Below, piece by piece: positions 12,570 to 24,492 of a DNA stretch of 64,000 nucleotides (position 1 is the stretch's first letter; the number at the start of each line of letters is the position of its first letter). Under the pieces are notes generated by a model, which saw only the letters and a program-made list of their open reading frames with translations, searched no databases and had not been told where the DNA came from. The position numbers and the translations under genes were made by a program. The DNA is from Cornus controversa. Taxonomy: Eukaryota; Streptophyta; Magnoliopsida; Cornales; Cornaceae. The stretch covers positions 8,272,041 to 8,336,040 of the forward strand of contig CM048849.1 of assembly GCA_026545225.1 (NCBI GenBank), written 5' to 3'.

Positions 12570-12861
12570 GAGTGAAGAAGAACCTGATGTTGATGAAGTC
12601 CTTGATGAATGTGAAAGGTTGGCACAAAAGTGTAGTGAACAAAAGAAGCTATTGAAAAGGGCCAACTCAGAGCTACAGAAATCAATGGAATTGCTTGTCA
12701 AGCACTTAAGGGTAAAATTGTCTACCTTATGTGCTATTTCACTTACTTTGTGCTATCTAATGAAATACGGGACACAAGAACCAAATTGGAGCACTAAAAG
12801 GTGCAGACTAGAACTGAGTTCGTTTCTTGAGGAGAGATCTCAAAAGATGCATGAGATTTGA
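12570..12861 (+). pseudogene. copia 1 gag, C-terminal part
   Basis: Continuation of gag after the solo LTR. The peptide is acidic, then Lys/Glu/Leu-rich with a likely coiled coil (around AQKCSEQKKLLKRANSELQK), and ends in RSQKMHEI before a stop at 12859. The corresponding copia 2 text is at 17505-17785. I infer a role as a gag C-terminal extension, as in Sire-like plant copia elements; the function of this segment is not known to me. Confidence 0.7.
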
Positions 12862-12870
12862 GAAAAATGT

Positions 12871-14271
12871 ATGAAGCAGTTAGGCAAATTTGGTATTGGC
12901 TTTGACAACAAAGCCACTCAGGTGATATCAAACAAATCCCACTCAACTTTTGTTAGACCTGAAATTGGTAATATATATGCATTATATCCTGTTGTTGATA
13001 TAGCCAGTAGACCAAAATATGAAATTCTATATAATGCTTATCATCAATCTAGGAATAAGAATGCTTCTGCTAGAATTGCATGTCCCATTTTTGTGAGGTT
13101 GAAACCCATGTATGTTAGAAAGACAGATTTACACATGCACAGAGCACTTGTAACTTCAAAAGGGTTAATTAAAACTAAAATGATGTGGATTCCTAAGAAA
13201 TTAAACTTTATAAGCATGCTTGTCTATACTGCTTTGAAAGCTTGTAATGTTAATACCAAGAGATATGTTGATAGTGGTTGTTTTAGACACATGACAGGAG
13301 ATAAGACCAAATTTGCTAACATTGAAAATTTTGATGGTGGTTCAGTTATTTTTGGAGATAATAAGAAAGGCAAAATTATAGGAAAAAACACAAAACCTGA
13401 AACCAACGAAATGCCTATGCTAAGTGATGTGCTTTATGTAGTAGGTTTAAATCATAACTTATTGAGTGTGACTCAATTATGTGACACTGGTAGCTTAGTG
13501 AATTTTGACAAAGAAAACTGCAATGTTATTGATAAGCAATCTGGTAAAACTCCTTTTGCTACATGTAGAGCTCCAGAAAATGTCTACACTATTCATGAAC
13601 ACACTGTTTGCAATTTAAATAACATGAAAAATTCAACATTTTGGCAAAAAAGGTTAGGGCATGTGCATTCCAAGAACATAAAAAGCCTTATCAAGCATAA
13701 GTCTGTCAGAGGTCTTCTAAATTTGTCTCTGAATGAAAATCAAGTATGCAATGCTTGCCAACAAGGTAAGCAGACAAAAATTTCTTTTAAAACAAAGGAA
13801 GTGAATACCTCTCAGCCACTTGATATTGTGCATATGGATTTGTGTGGACCCATGAGGACCACAAGTATTGGTGGTAGCAAGTACTTTATGCTTGTCATTG
13901 ATAATTATAATGGAATTACTTGGATTTATTTTCTGAAAGAAAAATCTGAAGCTATAATTCATTTCAAAAAGAATTCTCAGCAGTTAGAACAATAGGGTAG
14001 TTGAAAGAAGAAATAGAACAGTTCAAGAAATGGACAGAACACTTCTATTTGAGAATAATCTATCTAAGGGTTTTTGGGTAGAAGCGGTAAACACAGCAGT
14101 CTATATTATCAATAGAGCTCTTCTGAGATCAAAATTGACAACGACACCTTTTGACTTGTGGTTTGGGGGACCTGCAATTATGCATTACTTCAAAATCTTT
14201 GGAATTAAATGCTTCATCTACAACAACCATGATACTCTAGGAAAGTTTGACTCAAGAGCTGATGAAGGCAT
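12871..14271 (+). pseudogene. copia 1 pol: protease and integrase, internally deleted
   Basis: The open frame 12871-13995 holds an aspartic protease with its catalytic DSG kept (YVDSGCFRHMTGDK, about residue 132). Next comes the GAG-pre-integrase zinc domain (W-x-KRLGHVHSKN ... CNACQQGK) and the start of the integrase core with its first catalytic Asp (HMDLCGPM). After FKKN the element has lost roughly 150-180 bp compared with copia 2. That removes the second catalytic Asp and shifts the frame; the deletion ends share AAAGAATTCT-like microhomology. The frame picks up again at about 14010-14271 (integrase C-terminal part up to SRADEGI). It stops where the LTR of copia 2 starts, and no reverse transcriptase of copia 1 follows directly. 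Confidence 0.87.
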
Positions 14272-16462
14272 TAATGGTCCGGGAAGCCCATGATCATGTT
14301 TGCCCAATTTTTAATGTCAAAAGGATATAAAAGGGCATTAGTGTCATTTTTACTTTGAATGATAATTTTAGAATAGGTATTCATGATTTATCTAATTATT
14401 CTCTTATTATTTTATGTGCACTAACCTAATTGCAGGGACATGTTGGGGATTTAAATTGCAATGACATTTTTTTAAAAAAAATGAATGCTTCTAGGGCAAC
14501 AAAGTGCAGGGGTAACTTTGGTATTTAATGCTATTAGGGTTTCATAAGATATGATATGGTTTTTAAATCATGTGGCCCATGCAAATAGTTTGGAAAACGT
14601 GTGGCCAAGATTAGTGAATTTCAAAAAGTAAAAGTGATTCATATGTATCACTTTTTTGGCTGATACAAAAGATGAGGCTTCCTCATCATTTCGAATATAA
14701 AAAAAATGAAATGAAAATATAAACAGAAAGGGGGCTGGTTGTTAGGTCACAAGAACATATATATATGCATATACATGGGTTGATACAGGGGCGCCGAAAG
14801 TTAGGAAATAAGTGAAATAAGGAGAGAGTGAGGTGCTGAGATGGTTTAGAGAGAGAGAGAGAGAGTAAACTTTCTTCAGCCGAGCTTCATCGATGCTACA
14901 ATCCTCCTAAACTTTAACCTCGTTTGATTCCTAATTTGAGCGTGTGTAGAGGGTGGTTAAGGTATCCTTGATCTTTTCTTCGTTCTAAAATCAGTAACAT
15001 CTGCTTCAGTTTTTTTGATTCATAAGTAGTGAAACCAAATATTTGGTTTAGTATTTCGATTTCAAGTTTTAGCTAATTCCTGCTGGTTTGCAAGTTTAAT
15101 TCATGCTGAAGTTTTAGCTAATTCCTGCTGGTTTGCAAATTCAATACATGCTGAATGTTTAGCTCATTCTTGCTGGTCTGTAAGTCCAATTATTGCTGAA
15201 ATGTTGCTGTCTATAATACTAGAAATTGTTGTCCAATTATTGCTAAAATGTTATTGTTTATTTGTTCTGAAAGTTGCTGAAATATTGCTGTTTATAATGC
15301 TGGAAATTGCTGTCCAATTATTGCTGAAATGTTGCTGTCTATAATGCTGGAAATTGCTGTCCAATTATTGCTAAAATGTTGTTGCTTATTTGTGCTAAAA
15401 GTTGCTAAAATATTGCTATTTATAAATGCTGAAAGTTGCTGAAATATTGCTGTTTATAAATTCTGAAAATTGTTGAAATATTGCTGAGTTTTTGGGCTGA
15501 AATATTGCTAAGTTTTTAGGCTGATATAGGCTAAAAGTTGCTGTTCACTTTGCTGATTTTTTTTATGTTGAAAATTGTTGTTCAAATTGCTGTTTATTTG
15601 CTGTCTTATTAAAGTTGAATTTGTTGTCCATTAAATAATGCACATGTTGTCAATCTTTTAAACTACTTATGCTACTAACTTCTACCCTAGTTGCAGTTGT
15701 GTTTAAATCATTAGAACCGGTTCAAAATTCAAGAATAGCAATAATAGTTGCCCAAGAAGAATATCAAGCTAATGAAGAGGTTTTCACGAAGCTGAGATTG
15801 AGATTGATTGAAAGAGTGTCATCTACAAGTCCGTTGCAGCTACACCTTCGAAGGTGTACTTATTGAAGACCTATATTTCAAGAATTTTGAGTTTCATTAT
15901 CTGCCAAGAAGTCAAGTGACCATATCACTATCAAGATGAACTTTGAAGACCAACTTGTAGAGCTTGAAGATTTGAAAACTGGTTTTGATGACCAACATAC
16001 ATATTTTGAAGACCTTACCGCTGCTCAAGACATCGAACTGACTTCACTATCACTATGTATAGTCTAAGTATTGGAATATTTTGGACAGGGGGAGTGTGAG
16101 TGATTGTGGTCAGATTGAGGTGAGATAGCTTGGACTTTGGGAAGCCCAAGTTGGTATTGAGAGCGAAAAAACTGTTGTGAGATTTGGTGAGAGTGGTTCA
16201 GGCCTAGGGAGGCTGTGAACTAGGTGAGTGCTAGAGCGAACTATGTTGTGAGTTGGGTGAGTGAGAGAGTGACTGAGAGAATTACTGTACTACCCTTTAA
16301 GACATAATGTAGCTCAGTTCGAAGAGGTTTTTCCCCACCTTGGGTTTCCTCTATAAATCTCTGTGTCCATCAAATTGTGTGATTGCATGTGCCAGCCAAA
16401 CTTGCAATATTAAGACAAAAAATTGAATAACCTATTCACCCCCTCGCTTTTTAGGTTCATCA
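14272..16462 (+). mobile_element. 5' LTR of copia 2
   Basis: It starts TAATGGTCCGGG (the TG of other copies has become TA) and ends TTCATCA. It is 2191 bp long and lies two bases before a primer site. It shares start, end and the last several hundred bases with LTR 7996-10118 but differs strongly in the middle. There it carries a long imperfect minisatellite (about 15060-15610) built on GCTGAAATATTGCTG-like units. An AG-rich tract (about 14850-14868) is also present. Confidence 0.82.
16352..16358 (+). promoter_or_regulatory. Candidate TATA box of copia 2 LTR
   Basis: TATAAAT preceded by CCTC, 110 bp before the LTR end. It is positionally identical to the one at 10010 although much of the rest of the two LTRs has diverged. 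Confidence 0.5.
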
Positions 16463-16464
16463 AT

Positions 16465-16476
16465 TGGTATCAGAGC
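16465..16476 (+). other. Primer-binding site of copia 2
   Basis: TGGTATCAGAGC, a perfect initiator tRNA-Met type primer site two bases after the LTR. Confidence 0.85.
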
Positions 16477-16524
16477 ACAAGTCTGCATTTTTTGGTTTAA
16501 CCACTGGCAGCAACGATCCTAAGT

Positions 16525-18075
16525 ATGGCTGAAGACAGTTTTACTCACAAGGCTCCTATTTTTGACGGCACCAGCTTTGACACTTGGAGGACTAAGATGG
16601 AGGCTTTCTTACTTTCCATCTCCTATGACGTTTGACATGCTACATTAGTCATCCTTGATCTTGTAAACCCTTCAGTAGCTGGCAAGATTGCTAAATCAGT
16701 TGATGGGAAGGCTAGAAATGCTTTGTACAAAGCATTGCAAAAACAAGAATTTACAAGAGTCAAGAATTGCAAAGGAAATTTGGGATTCTCTAGTAACTGC
16801 ACATGAAGGAAGCAACACCATCAAGAAAAATAAGATTCAACTTCATCAAGTCAAGTTCGAGGGTATCATGATGTATAAAAGAGAAAATGTGGCGGATTAC
16901 TTTTTCAAAGTTAAAGAGATTGTAAATGACATGAGGGCTTTGGGTGAACAGATTGAAGACAAAGTGGTGTGTAAAAAGATACTGCGCATTATGACTAATA
17001 AGTTCAATCCCAAAGTCACCATTCTAGAAGGCAAAGGCATCTCTAGACTTAGCATTGATGAGCTGGAGTCATCACTCACAGCTTATGAGATGATAATTGG
17101 ACCTCCTACTCAAGCATGGAGGGAGTCAGCTCTAAAAGCTAAAGAAGTGGATGTTCCAATTGAAAAGGAATCAAATTCTGATGACTCTGAAGATGAAATG
17201 GCGTACATAGTAAGAAATTTCAAAAAATTCAAGATGAGGAGAAAAGCAAAGCAACAATAAGGATAAGGCTATTTTGGGTGTAGAAAGCAAGGTCATTATA
17301 TAACCAATTGTCCAACTGCTCCCAAGAAACAAAAACACAAGAAGTTCGATGCTTCGCAATACAAAGGAAAGGGCAAGAAAAAGGCCTTTTACACAGGTTG
17401 GGATTCAAGCACAAAAGAAGAACAACAAGAATCATCTGATGAGAATGATGAGGAGGCATGCTTGTTTATAGCCTTACAAGAATTAGATGTGGCAAATTCA
17501 AGTTCTAAAAGTGAAGAAGAACTTGATATTGATGAAGTCCTTGCTGAATGTAAAAGGTTGGCACAGAAGTGTAGTGAACAAAAGAAGCAATTGAAGAGGG
17601 TCAACTCCGAGATGCAAAAGACAAAAGAGTTGCTTATGAAGCATTTAAGGGTAAAATTTTCTACCTTCTGTGCTATTTCACTTACTTTGTGCTATCTAAT
17701 GAAATACAGGACTCAAGAATCAAACTAGAGCACGAATTGAGTTCATTTCTTGAGGAGAGATCTCAAAAGATGCATGAGATTTGAAAAAAGTCTAAAAAGC
17801 AATTGGGCAAAACAGGTATTGGCTTTGACGACAAAGCCACTCAGGTGATAACAAACAAAACCCACTCAATCTTTGTTAGAGCTATAAATGGTAATATATA
17901 TGCATCATATCCTGTTGTTGATAGAGCTAGTAGACCAAAATATGAAATTCTATATAATGCTTATCATCAATCTAGGATTAAGAATGCATCTTCTAGAATT
18001 GTATGTCCCAATTATGTGATGTTTAAACCCATGTATGTTAGAAAGACAGATCTACACTTGCATAGAGCATTTGTA
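16525..18075 (+). pseudogene. copia 2 gag and start of pol, interrupted by CACTA
   Basis: ATG at 16525 (MAEDSFTHK). The capsid region is largely open from 16688 to 17260 after an early stop. The zinc knuckle is damaged: its first Cys reads Tyr (YFGCRKQGHYITNC) and stops lie just before it. The acidic and coiled-coil C-terminal part is at 17462-17728. The frame 17803-18075 runs into the start of pol (around RKTDLHLHRAFV), where the CACTA element sits. Copia 1 shows the uninterrupted text at 13140-13160, so the break is exact. Confidence 0.85.
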
Positions 18076-18089
18076 CACTACAAGAAAAA

Positions 18090-18596
18090 AGACTTTTTAC
18101 GGCGGGCAAAAAGGGCTTTTACCACGGGCACAGCCCGCCGTGGTATCGGGTGTCGTAGTTGTCCATAGACTTTCTACCACAGGCTTCGCCCGTGGTAGAA
18201 AACATACTTTTAACCACGGGCTTCGCCCGTGGTAGAAAGTTATTTTTCTACCACGGGCTTTACCCATAGTAGAAAGTATGATTTCTACCACGGGCTTGAG
18301 CCCGTGGTTAAAAGTTATTTTTAACCACAGACACTTTTAACCACGGGCTCAAGCCCGTGGTAGAAATCATACTTTCTACTACGGGTAAAGCCCGTGGTAG
18401 AATAATTACTTTTAACCACGGGCGAAGCCCTTGGTAAAAAACATACTTTCCACCACGGGCTCAACCAGTGGTAGAATAATAACTTTTAACCACGGGCTGA
18501 GCCCGTGGTAGAAAGTATTTATTCTACCACGAGCTGAGCCCGTGGTGGAAATTATTTATTCTACCACGGGCTTAGCCCGTGGTGGAAAGTTTATTA
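18090..18596. repeat. Left subterminal palindromic array of the CACTA element
   Basis: About a dozen units of the form (T)TCTACCACGGGC - short loop - GCCCGTGGTAGAA, each nearly self-complementary, with AT-rich spacers of 8-15 bp. In addition 18246-18314 and 18334-18402 are 69-bp arms of a larger inverted repeat with a 19-bp spacer, so palindromes are stacked within a palindrome. In CACTA elements, subterminal repeats are the binding sites of the transposase or accessory protein; I infer that role here. Confidence 0.88.
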
Positions 18597-20025
18597 ATTT
18601 GTTTAAAAAAATTATATGCCTGTACAACAAAATTTACAAAACCACCTGTAGAACAAAAATCATCTATCTTCAATTCCACCAATATACAACTGAACAACAC
18701 CCAAAGTTATATTCACACCAAGTCTTGATAACATCAGTATTAACAGGTTTTGCATAATACTTTTGCAACAAATAATCATCAAAAATAGCAACCAATGTTG
18801 AACAGATTTACGTACTACATTTGTAAAATTGCATCAAAATATTAATCCTACCAATCACAAACAAATAAATTAATCACAAACTTCTTTTATATTCAAAGAG
18901 CTAGTTCTGAGACATATCTATTCAAAGAAAAAAAAAAGTCTCAATACTAACACAACTAACATTATGATTGCTTACCAATAGCATTCCTTTCAACCAAAAC
19001 ATTAAGCTATATCAAAACTACATTAAAAAAATTGAAACGCTTTGCTTAAATGCATAACACAACTATACCCAAAAAAAGATCCATACTGTCCAAAAGTTAG
19101 TCACTGTCCAGTAGTGTGTCACTGTCTAAAATATCTGATCAGTCTTCAAAAAAATATATGTCCAAAAGTTGGCTAAAATAAACCTGCATTATAAAACATT
19201 TTCAATCAAAATCAATACTTTTTCTAATAATCAATTCAATTTAAACTCTAAGTACACTAATAAAATACTCCATATTTAAACAAATGGTTTAAGAGTAGTT
19301 CATGTCATGTAATGCATGTATATTATATGTAGTTTCAATTCATAATTAACTCTAAATTTGTAATTTGTCTTTTCCATCTTTTGTTTTAAAAAAGACTAAG
19401 ATCCAAATGAATATCTCGCAACTATTTTCCTTGAAGTTTCCTTTTGTCTCTAAAGCATAAGGGAAAAAAAGAATAAAAGAAAAAGAAAGTCTAAAAGTCT
19501 GAATTTTTTTTAGTTTTCACTATTTGAACAGAACACTCCAAATGATCAAGAAAGAAAGAGAGGAAGTCTAAAACTCTGAGCCCTGAATGGCTTGATTTCC
19601 ATTATTTGATAAAAACCCTCCAGTAGTTTTATCTGTGTACATTATGTGAATTCCGCTTTGAAAGAGTATTAATACTTTCATAGACATGAGATCTAATGTC
19701 ATTGTCATTGGAAAAATTGATTAAAGTTAGAGATGCAATATAAACTTAGTATTGCATAATGTTGGTAAAAAAAATATATATGTGAGATTCTAAGAGAATA
19801 GGTGCTACATATTTTATGATCAAATATCCCAAGGCTGGATGATTTTTATTATTATTATTATTATTTTCACAGAAGATGAAACATTCAAATTGGCAAGAAA
19901 CTACTTCTTTTCATGATTGATCCAAAGAAGTCAATAATTAAAGATTCATTGCTTTCAATGGTGAAGAGTCAAAAATAAGAGCATCCAAAATCAAAGTTGG
20001 GCCGCTTTAAGCTCGCAGCAAAGCA
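18597..20025. other. CACTA interior, no recognisable content
   Basis: AT-rich non-coding DNA between the left subterminal array and the triplication. Only short chance frames occur. It includes a small (ATT)n run at about 19848-19866. I see no domain or RNA gene. Confidence 0.6.
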
Positions 20026-20430
20026 AACAGTTTCTACACTAGGAGAAACAGAGCAATGCAACCAATGTTACATGATAGAGTAAGCGTAAGACTATCTCAT
20101 TATCTTACAATGATATGTCAGTGGAAAACAAGACAGAGAGTGTGTATATATATGTATATATATATATATATATACATATATATACACACTCTCTGTCTTG
20201 TTTTCCACTGACATATCATTGTAAGATAATGAGATAGTCTTACGCTTACTCTATCATGTAACATTGGTTGCATTGCTCTGTTTCTCAACAGTTTCTACAC
20301 TAGGAGAAACAGAGCAATGCAACCAATGTTACATGATAGAGTAAGCGTAAGACTATCTCATTATCTTACAATGATATGTCAGTGGAAAACAAGACAGAGA
20401 GTGTGTGTGTATATATATATATATACATAT
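20026..20430. repeat. Inverted plus direct triplication inside the CACTA element
   Basis: 20043-20286 is a near-perfect inverted repeat. Arms of about 120 bp start GAGAAACAGAGCAATG, and the centre is an AT dinucleotide run near 20165. From 20287 the left unit, including the lead-in AACAGTTTCTACACTAG also seen at 20026, repeats in direct orientation to about 20410. Three copies of one segment therefore lie side-by-side as direct-inverted-direct, with next to no differences. There is no clear duplication at the ends, so it does not look like an inserted MITE. Confidence 0.85.
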
Positions 20431-22804
20431 ATATGTATATATATAATATCCCAAATCAAAGTTGCATTTTGCTGATGTTAAACATCAGGTCACCAAGACC
20501 TTAGACTTGGCAAACCAAAAGTTATGTAACTGGAAACTAAATCAAAAGCCAAATCTATAACAAAGTTTCAACTGGAACTTAGAACTACAAATGAATATTG
20601 TTTCAAATATCCCTCTCTTAAAAACATGTGATAATCTTTTGTGGCTTCAGCTTCTCAGCATCATTCAACATGGATAAAGAGAGTCCTAATGGAAACTTTC
20701 AACCATACAAATATCTATACATACTTTTTAAAAGAATTGCGGATAACTTAATTACATTTATCAGTTCATAGTTTCATAGTTTCATAGTAGAATCTTAATC
20801 TCTAATGCCATTCAACTATCTGAGCCTTGACCTCTTAGGATCAGAAAATATGTGGATTATTGATTTATATGCAATAATCAAGATACCAGCAAGATCTTAG
20901 TAAACAATTCTGGAGGAAGGAAAAATATTGAAACTAGCACAATTAAAAATTTCCCATGCTTTTACCATTACACGTGGCAATATATGACTTTAAACTATGT
21001 TGAACTTGTTGCCTTTCCAGGTTGGGATGCATTACTGGGTGAATGCTATTATGCTAGCTCCTTTCATGTATATTGGGTGAATCCCATTTTGTCCAAATTT
21101 AGGCTTGGTGTCTGAAATTGCTGAATGCTGACATTTACTTCCCTACTATTTGGCTTTAAATGCTTTCTATTATTGAGGATGAACAAAATCCTGAATTGCT
21201 TGTTCAAGAGCTCCCCTTCTTCAAGTAGCTACAATAAAATATGTCAATATCTAATATCTATATTGAAACAATGATCATATTTTTGTGTATATCTAGTGTT
21301 GCCCACATATTAAGAATGATTCCAATATGAAAGATCTATTTTGAAACAATGATCAGATTTTTGTGTACATGTAGTGCACACCACATATTTGGCTTAATTT
21401 CACAACATAACTTGGACATTGTTTTCATTTTCCCACTTATAGTTTTTTCTAAATGCATTTTTAATTTTTTACCATGTGGTTCAACCCCATCCCCTAGTCA
21501 CAGGTCATTGACTAATGGGTAACCACATGCATTTATATTTCTGAGTTACCACAATATATACATACACACACACACACATATATATAGTACACACACAAAA
21601 TGCCACATCTAGGATTTAGACAATTTTTGTTCCAAACTTTGTGCATTAGCTTTGTGCATTTGAGCAGAGTGGTCCATTGTATAGTTACCTCAAATTAATG
21701 TGAATATGTCTTATAGAAGCACCGGACAGCCAAGGGCTTCCCAAGTTGTCCAAGAGGACTTTCTTTATAGGGGGCTAGCTAAGCCCCTAGGACAGAGATA
21801 GAGTATATGATTTCTAGTACAAAGACTTTGGTTGTTTTGTCACATTTTTTTTATCTTTGTAATGAGTGGAAAAACTTTCAAGTTGAAGACAAGAGAGAAA
21901 AAGGATACAAGTTGCAAATGCAGATTAATGATCACAGATTGAATATATAACAATATAACATGATTGTCTTTATATTTATTTGAATACATACACAAATTAT
22001 TGAGGTCATTGTGATCCTAGAGGAAGTTTTGATAAATTGAATCAGTTTTGGTATTTTCCTTCAATTTGAACTAGAATTTGCACTTAATCTGGAGTGGATC
22101 ACCTTTGTCTCACTTGGGAGAATTCCGAAGCTAAATAGATTCTTTGAATAATCCTTTGCTTGATTTGGTTTCCCTCTCTTTTTTTTTTACTTTTTTTGGA
22201 ACAAAATGATTTCTCTCTTTCTCTATGTATATACTTTTTATATGAATGTATGCATGGGCTGTGGTCTTTACAAATTGAAACTACATCCGAAATATGCTTA
22301 CCTCTCCGGGTATCTCTTCCTTCACAATCACTTAGGATTTATGTTCTGCCCCTTTTTGTTCCTTGAGAAAATTTTGAATTTTTATTTATTTTTTAAGTAT
22401 CATACTCAATCTGCATATAGTCATTTGTCCAGCCATTCCTCAAATCTGCAAGGAGAATGTGATGTGGTATGGTCGGTATGAGACATTGTGGTTCTTTAGT
22501 TGCAGTCACTAGCCCTGCCCTAGTGTAACTCTTTTATTTTTACTTTTTATTTTTAAATTTTTTTAGTTTATAATCTTCAATATTGAAACTTTATGAATGT
22601 TGAACCTGTACAACCCATAAGGACAGCTCCAAGTACCTCATATTGCAATTAATTAATTTATTTATTTTTCTTCATTGATTATTGTTGTTTTAATTCTATG
22701 GTTTTCAGAACTGGGTATGATATTTTGGTTTTCAGTACCTCTTTACCATGTAAAGGCCATCATAAGTGTATGTCATAACTGTCTTAGCTCTTGCATTTAA
22801 TGAG
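20431..22804. other. CACTA interior upstream of the captured sugar-transporter exons
   Basis: Non-coding and AT-rich, with a CA/TA microsatellite at about 21554-21600. It may hold introns or flanks of the captured transporter gene, since the first recognised exon starts at 22805, but I could not identify earlier exons. Confidence 0.5.
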
Positions 22805-23808
22805 TCGGAGGCCTAATTTGTTGGATTTGTTTCAAAGAAGATACTTGCGCTCATCCATTGTAATTGTTTCTATTTCTCAAAACTATTTTACAAGTATATT
22901 TCTTTGCTACTTAGTTGATCCCTTTGCTACTTAGCTGGTCCCTTAAGATATCTGTCAATAAATTCTTATAATAAGCTTCATTTCTGGTCTAACTATACAT
23001 TATTTATGACTTTTGGTTACCAGATAGGAGTTGGGCTGATGGGCTTTCAACAATTTGGGGGTATAAATGGAATATGCTTTTACGTCAGCAGTATTTTTGA
23101 ATCAGCAGGTAAAGAGAACATTTATGAAATTATGATTGATTTGTCCAGAAAAGGCTACAAGGGGATTGATGAAAACTCCTCACATGAGAGGAAGAGGGTT
23201 GAAAGAAAACCTTGGAAGTCTGAACTCTTGATTCTCTCCACTTTGCATCTAGTTAACCCTATATAATTGTAACTTCAGACCATATGTTTATAGTCTCCAT
23301 TAGCTCATATTAGCAGATTTATTTTTCGTCTTTTAGGAGTAAATTAAGTTAACCAGCTTTGAGCATTAAATTGATAACTCAAATTAACTGAACGAAGCCT
23401 TACCTCAACTATTTAAGGTCATCAATGTGAATCATATTTTACCATTTTGCCCTACCTAGGACTGACTTCATTTAAACCACACACAACATCTTTCCTTACT
23501 CTATCAACTCATAGAAATTTTGGTATTTCGATATTCCCGAAGGCTTACCTTCAATATAGATCTTGTCACTTTTTCTCGACAATTAGTAATTCTTATTATT
23601 GTATTTGTAATTTCCCAGGATTTGATTCCAACCTTGGAACAATAATCTATGCAGTTCTTCAGGTCACAACTCTCACTCTGTCAATTCTTTGGAATTCCTG
23701 GTTTCTTTTTATAGAAGGTATTGGATGAAAACTTACTTTTTGCAGGTTGTAGTTACTTTTCTTGCTGCAACCTTAATAGAAAAAGCTGGAAGAAAGCTCC
23801 TTTTATTG
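22805..23808 (+). pseudogene. Captured ERD6-like sugar transporter fragment (four exons)
   Basis: Four exons with AG/GT borders: 22805-22859, 23024-23108, 23619-23662 and 23746-23808. Splicing gives 82 codons in one continuous frame with matching phases and no stop. The residues fit the central loop and following membrane segments of plant ERD6-like (ESL) monosaccharide transporters of the major facilitator superfamily, which sit in the vacuolar or plasma membrane. Exon 1 gives LLDLFQRRYLRSSI. Exon 2 has [13 protein letters not shown]...SSIFESAG. Exon 3 has LGTIIYAVLQ. Exon 4 has IEKAGRKLLLL. The parent protein is usually about 470-490 residues, so only about one sixth is here, with no start or end. 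It lies inside a CACTA element, so it is a transduplicated fragment rather than a gene. Whether it is transcribed cannot be seen. Confidence 0.87.
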
Positions 23809-24492
23809 GTAAATCCTAGTGCTAAATAACATCAGTTCAAGCTAAGCCATCATACTGTTACTCCTTGATTTAATGGTGGTGGAGTTGGTGGTTTGGATGA
23901 ATTGATGTAGATCTTGTCTGATTCTTAATTCAATGTGTCTGGACATTTAAAAATATTTAGCGAATTGGTACTTCTTGAATACTTTTTAGAGAACTGATAG
24001 GAATATTGTTTAATTTTGATCTAGTTTTAGCAATGGGGCTTTGACCTAGGGGGATTTTGAAGTTATTCCTTCACACATTATAGGGTTTTGCTCGGACTGT
24101 CATCACTATGTTTCTGTTTGAAAGGATGATTTATGAATTTTTGATGAGTTGACTAAATTACTCATTATTGGTTATTTATGTTCAGTGAGCAGTATATATT
24201 TATGAAAGCAACTGCCTTCAGAAATAAATCAAAACTATAATAAGTCTTCCACAGATTCTCTCCTAAAGGAGTCCTCAAACAATGAGGCACAAATTCAACA
24301 GAGAGAAAGGTAAAAGAACTAACAAGCAACATTCTACAAAAGGGAATGAAACATGAACATCAAAGAGTTTAGCATCAACGAATTGTATTCTAAGACAGCA
24401 CAATAAGTCATGTTCACTTGGCAGCAAATAATAAAGTAAATGCAAGAATATTAACAGTATGAATTTAAGAAATTTCAATAGCAGTGAAATAC
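23809..24492. other. CACTA interior between the two captured gene fragments
   Basis: No exon could be recognised after 23808 on the plus strand or before 24493 on the minus strand. The junction between the two captured source loci must lie here, but nothing in the sequence marks it. Confidence 0.5.

Noticed and set aside
13717-13962. Minus-strand open frames opposite copia integrase (also 30101-30409)
   Set aside because: They mirror a conserved coding region on the plus strand and recur only because the integrase sequence recurs.
18090-18596. Regularly spaced palindromic repeats resembling a CRISPR array
   Set aside because: The spacers are short and AT-rich, the units vary, there are no cas genes, and the array sits at the end of a CACTA transposon where such subterminal repeats are expected.
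20043-20286. Foldback resembling a MITE
   Set aside because: No target duplication and no known terminal motif. The direct third copy shares lead-in sequence outside the inverted arm, so rearrangement fits better than insertion.
22160-22481. Overlapping open frames of 68 and 91 codons upstream of the transporter exons
   Set aside because: Phe/Leu-rich peptides from T-rich DNA, with no match to the transporter family and no supporting splice phase.
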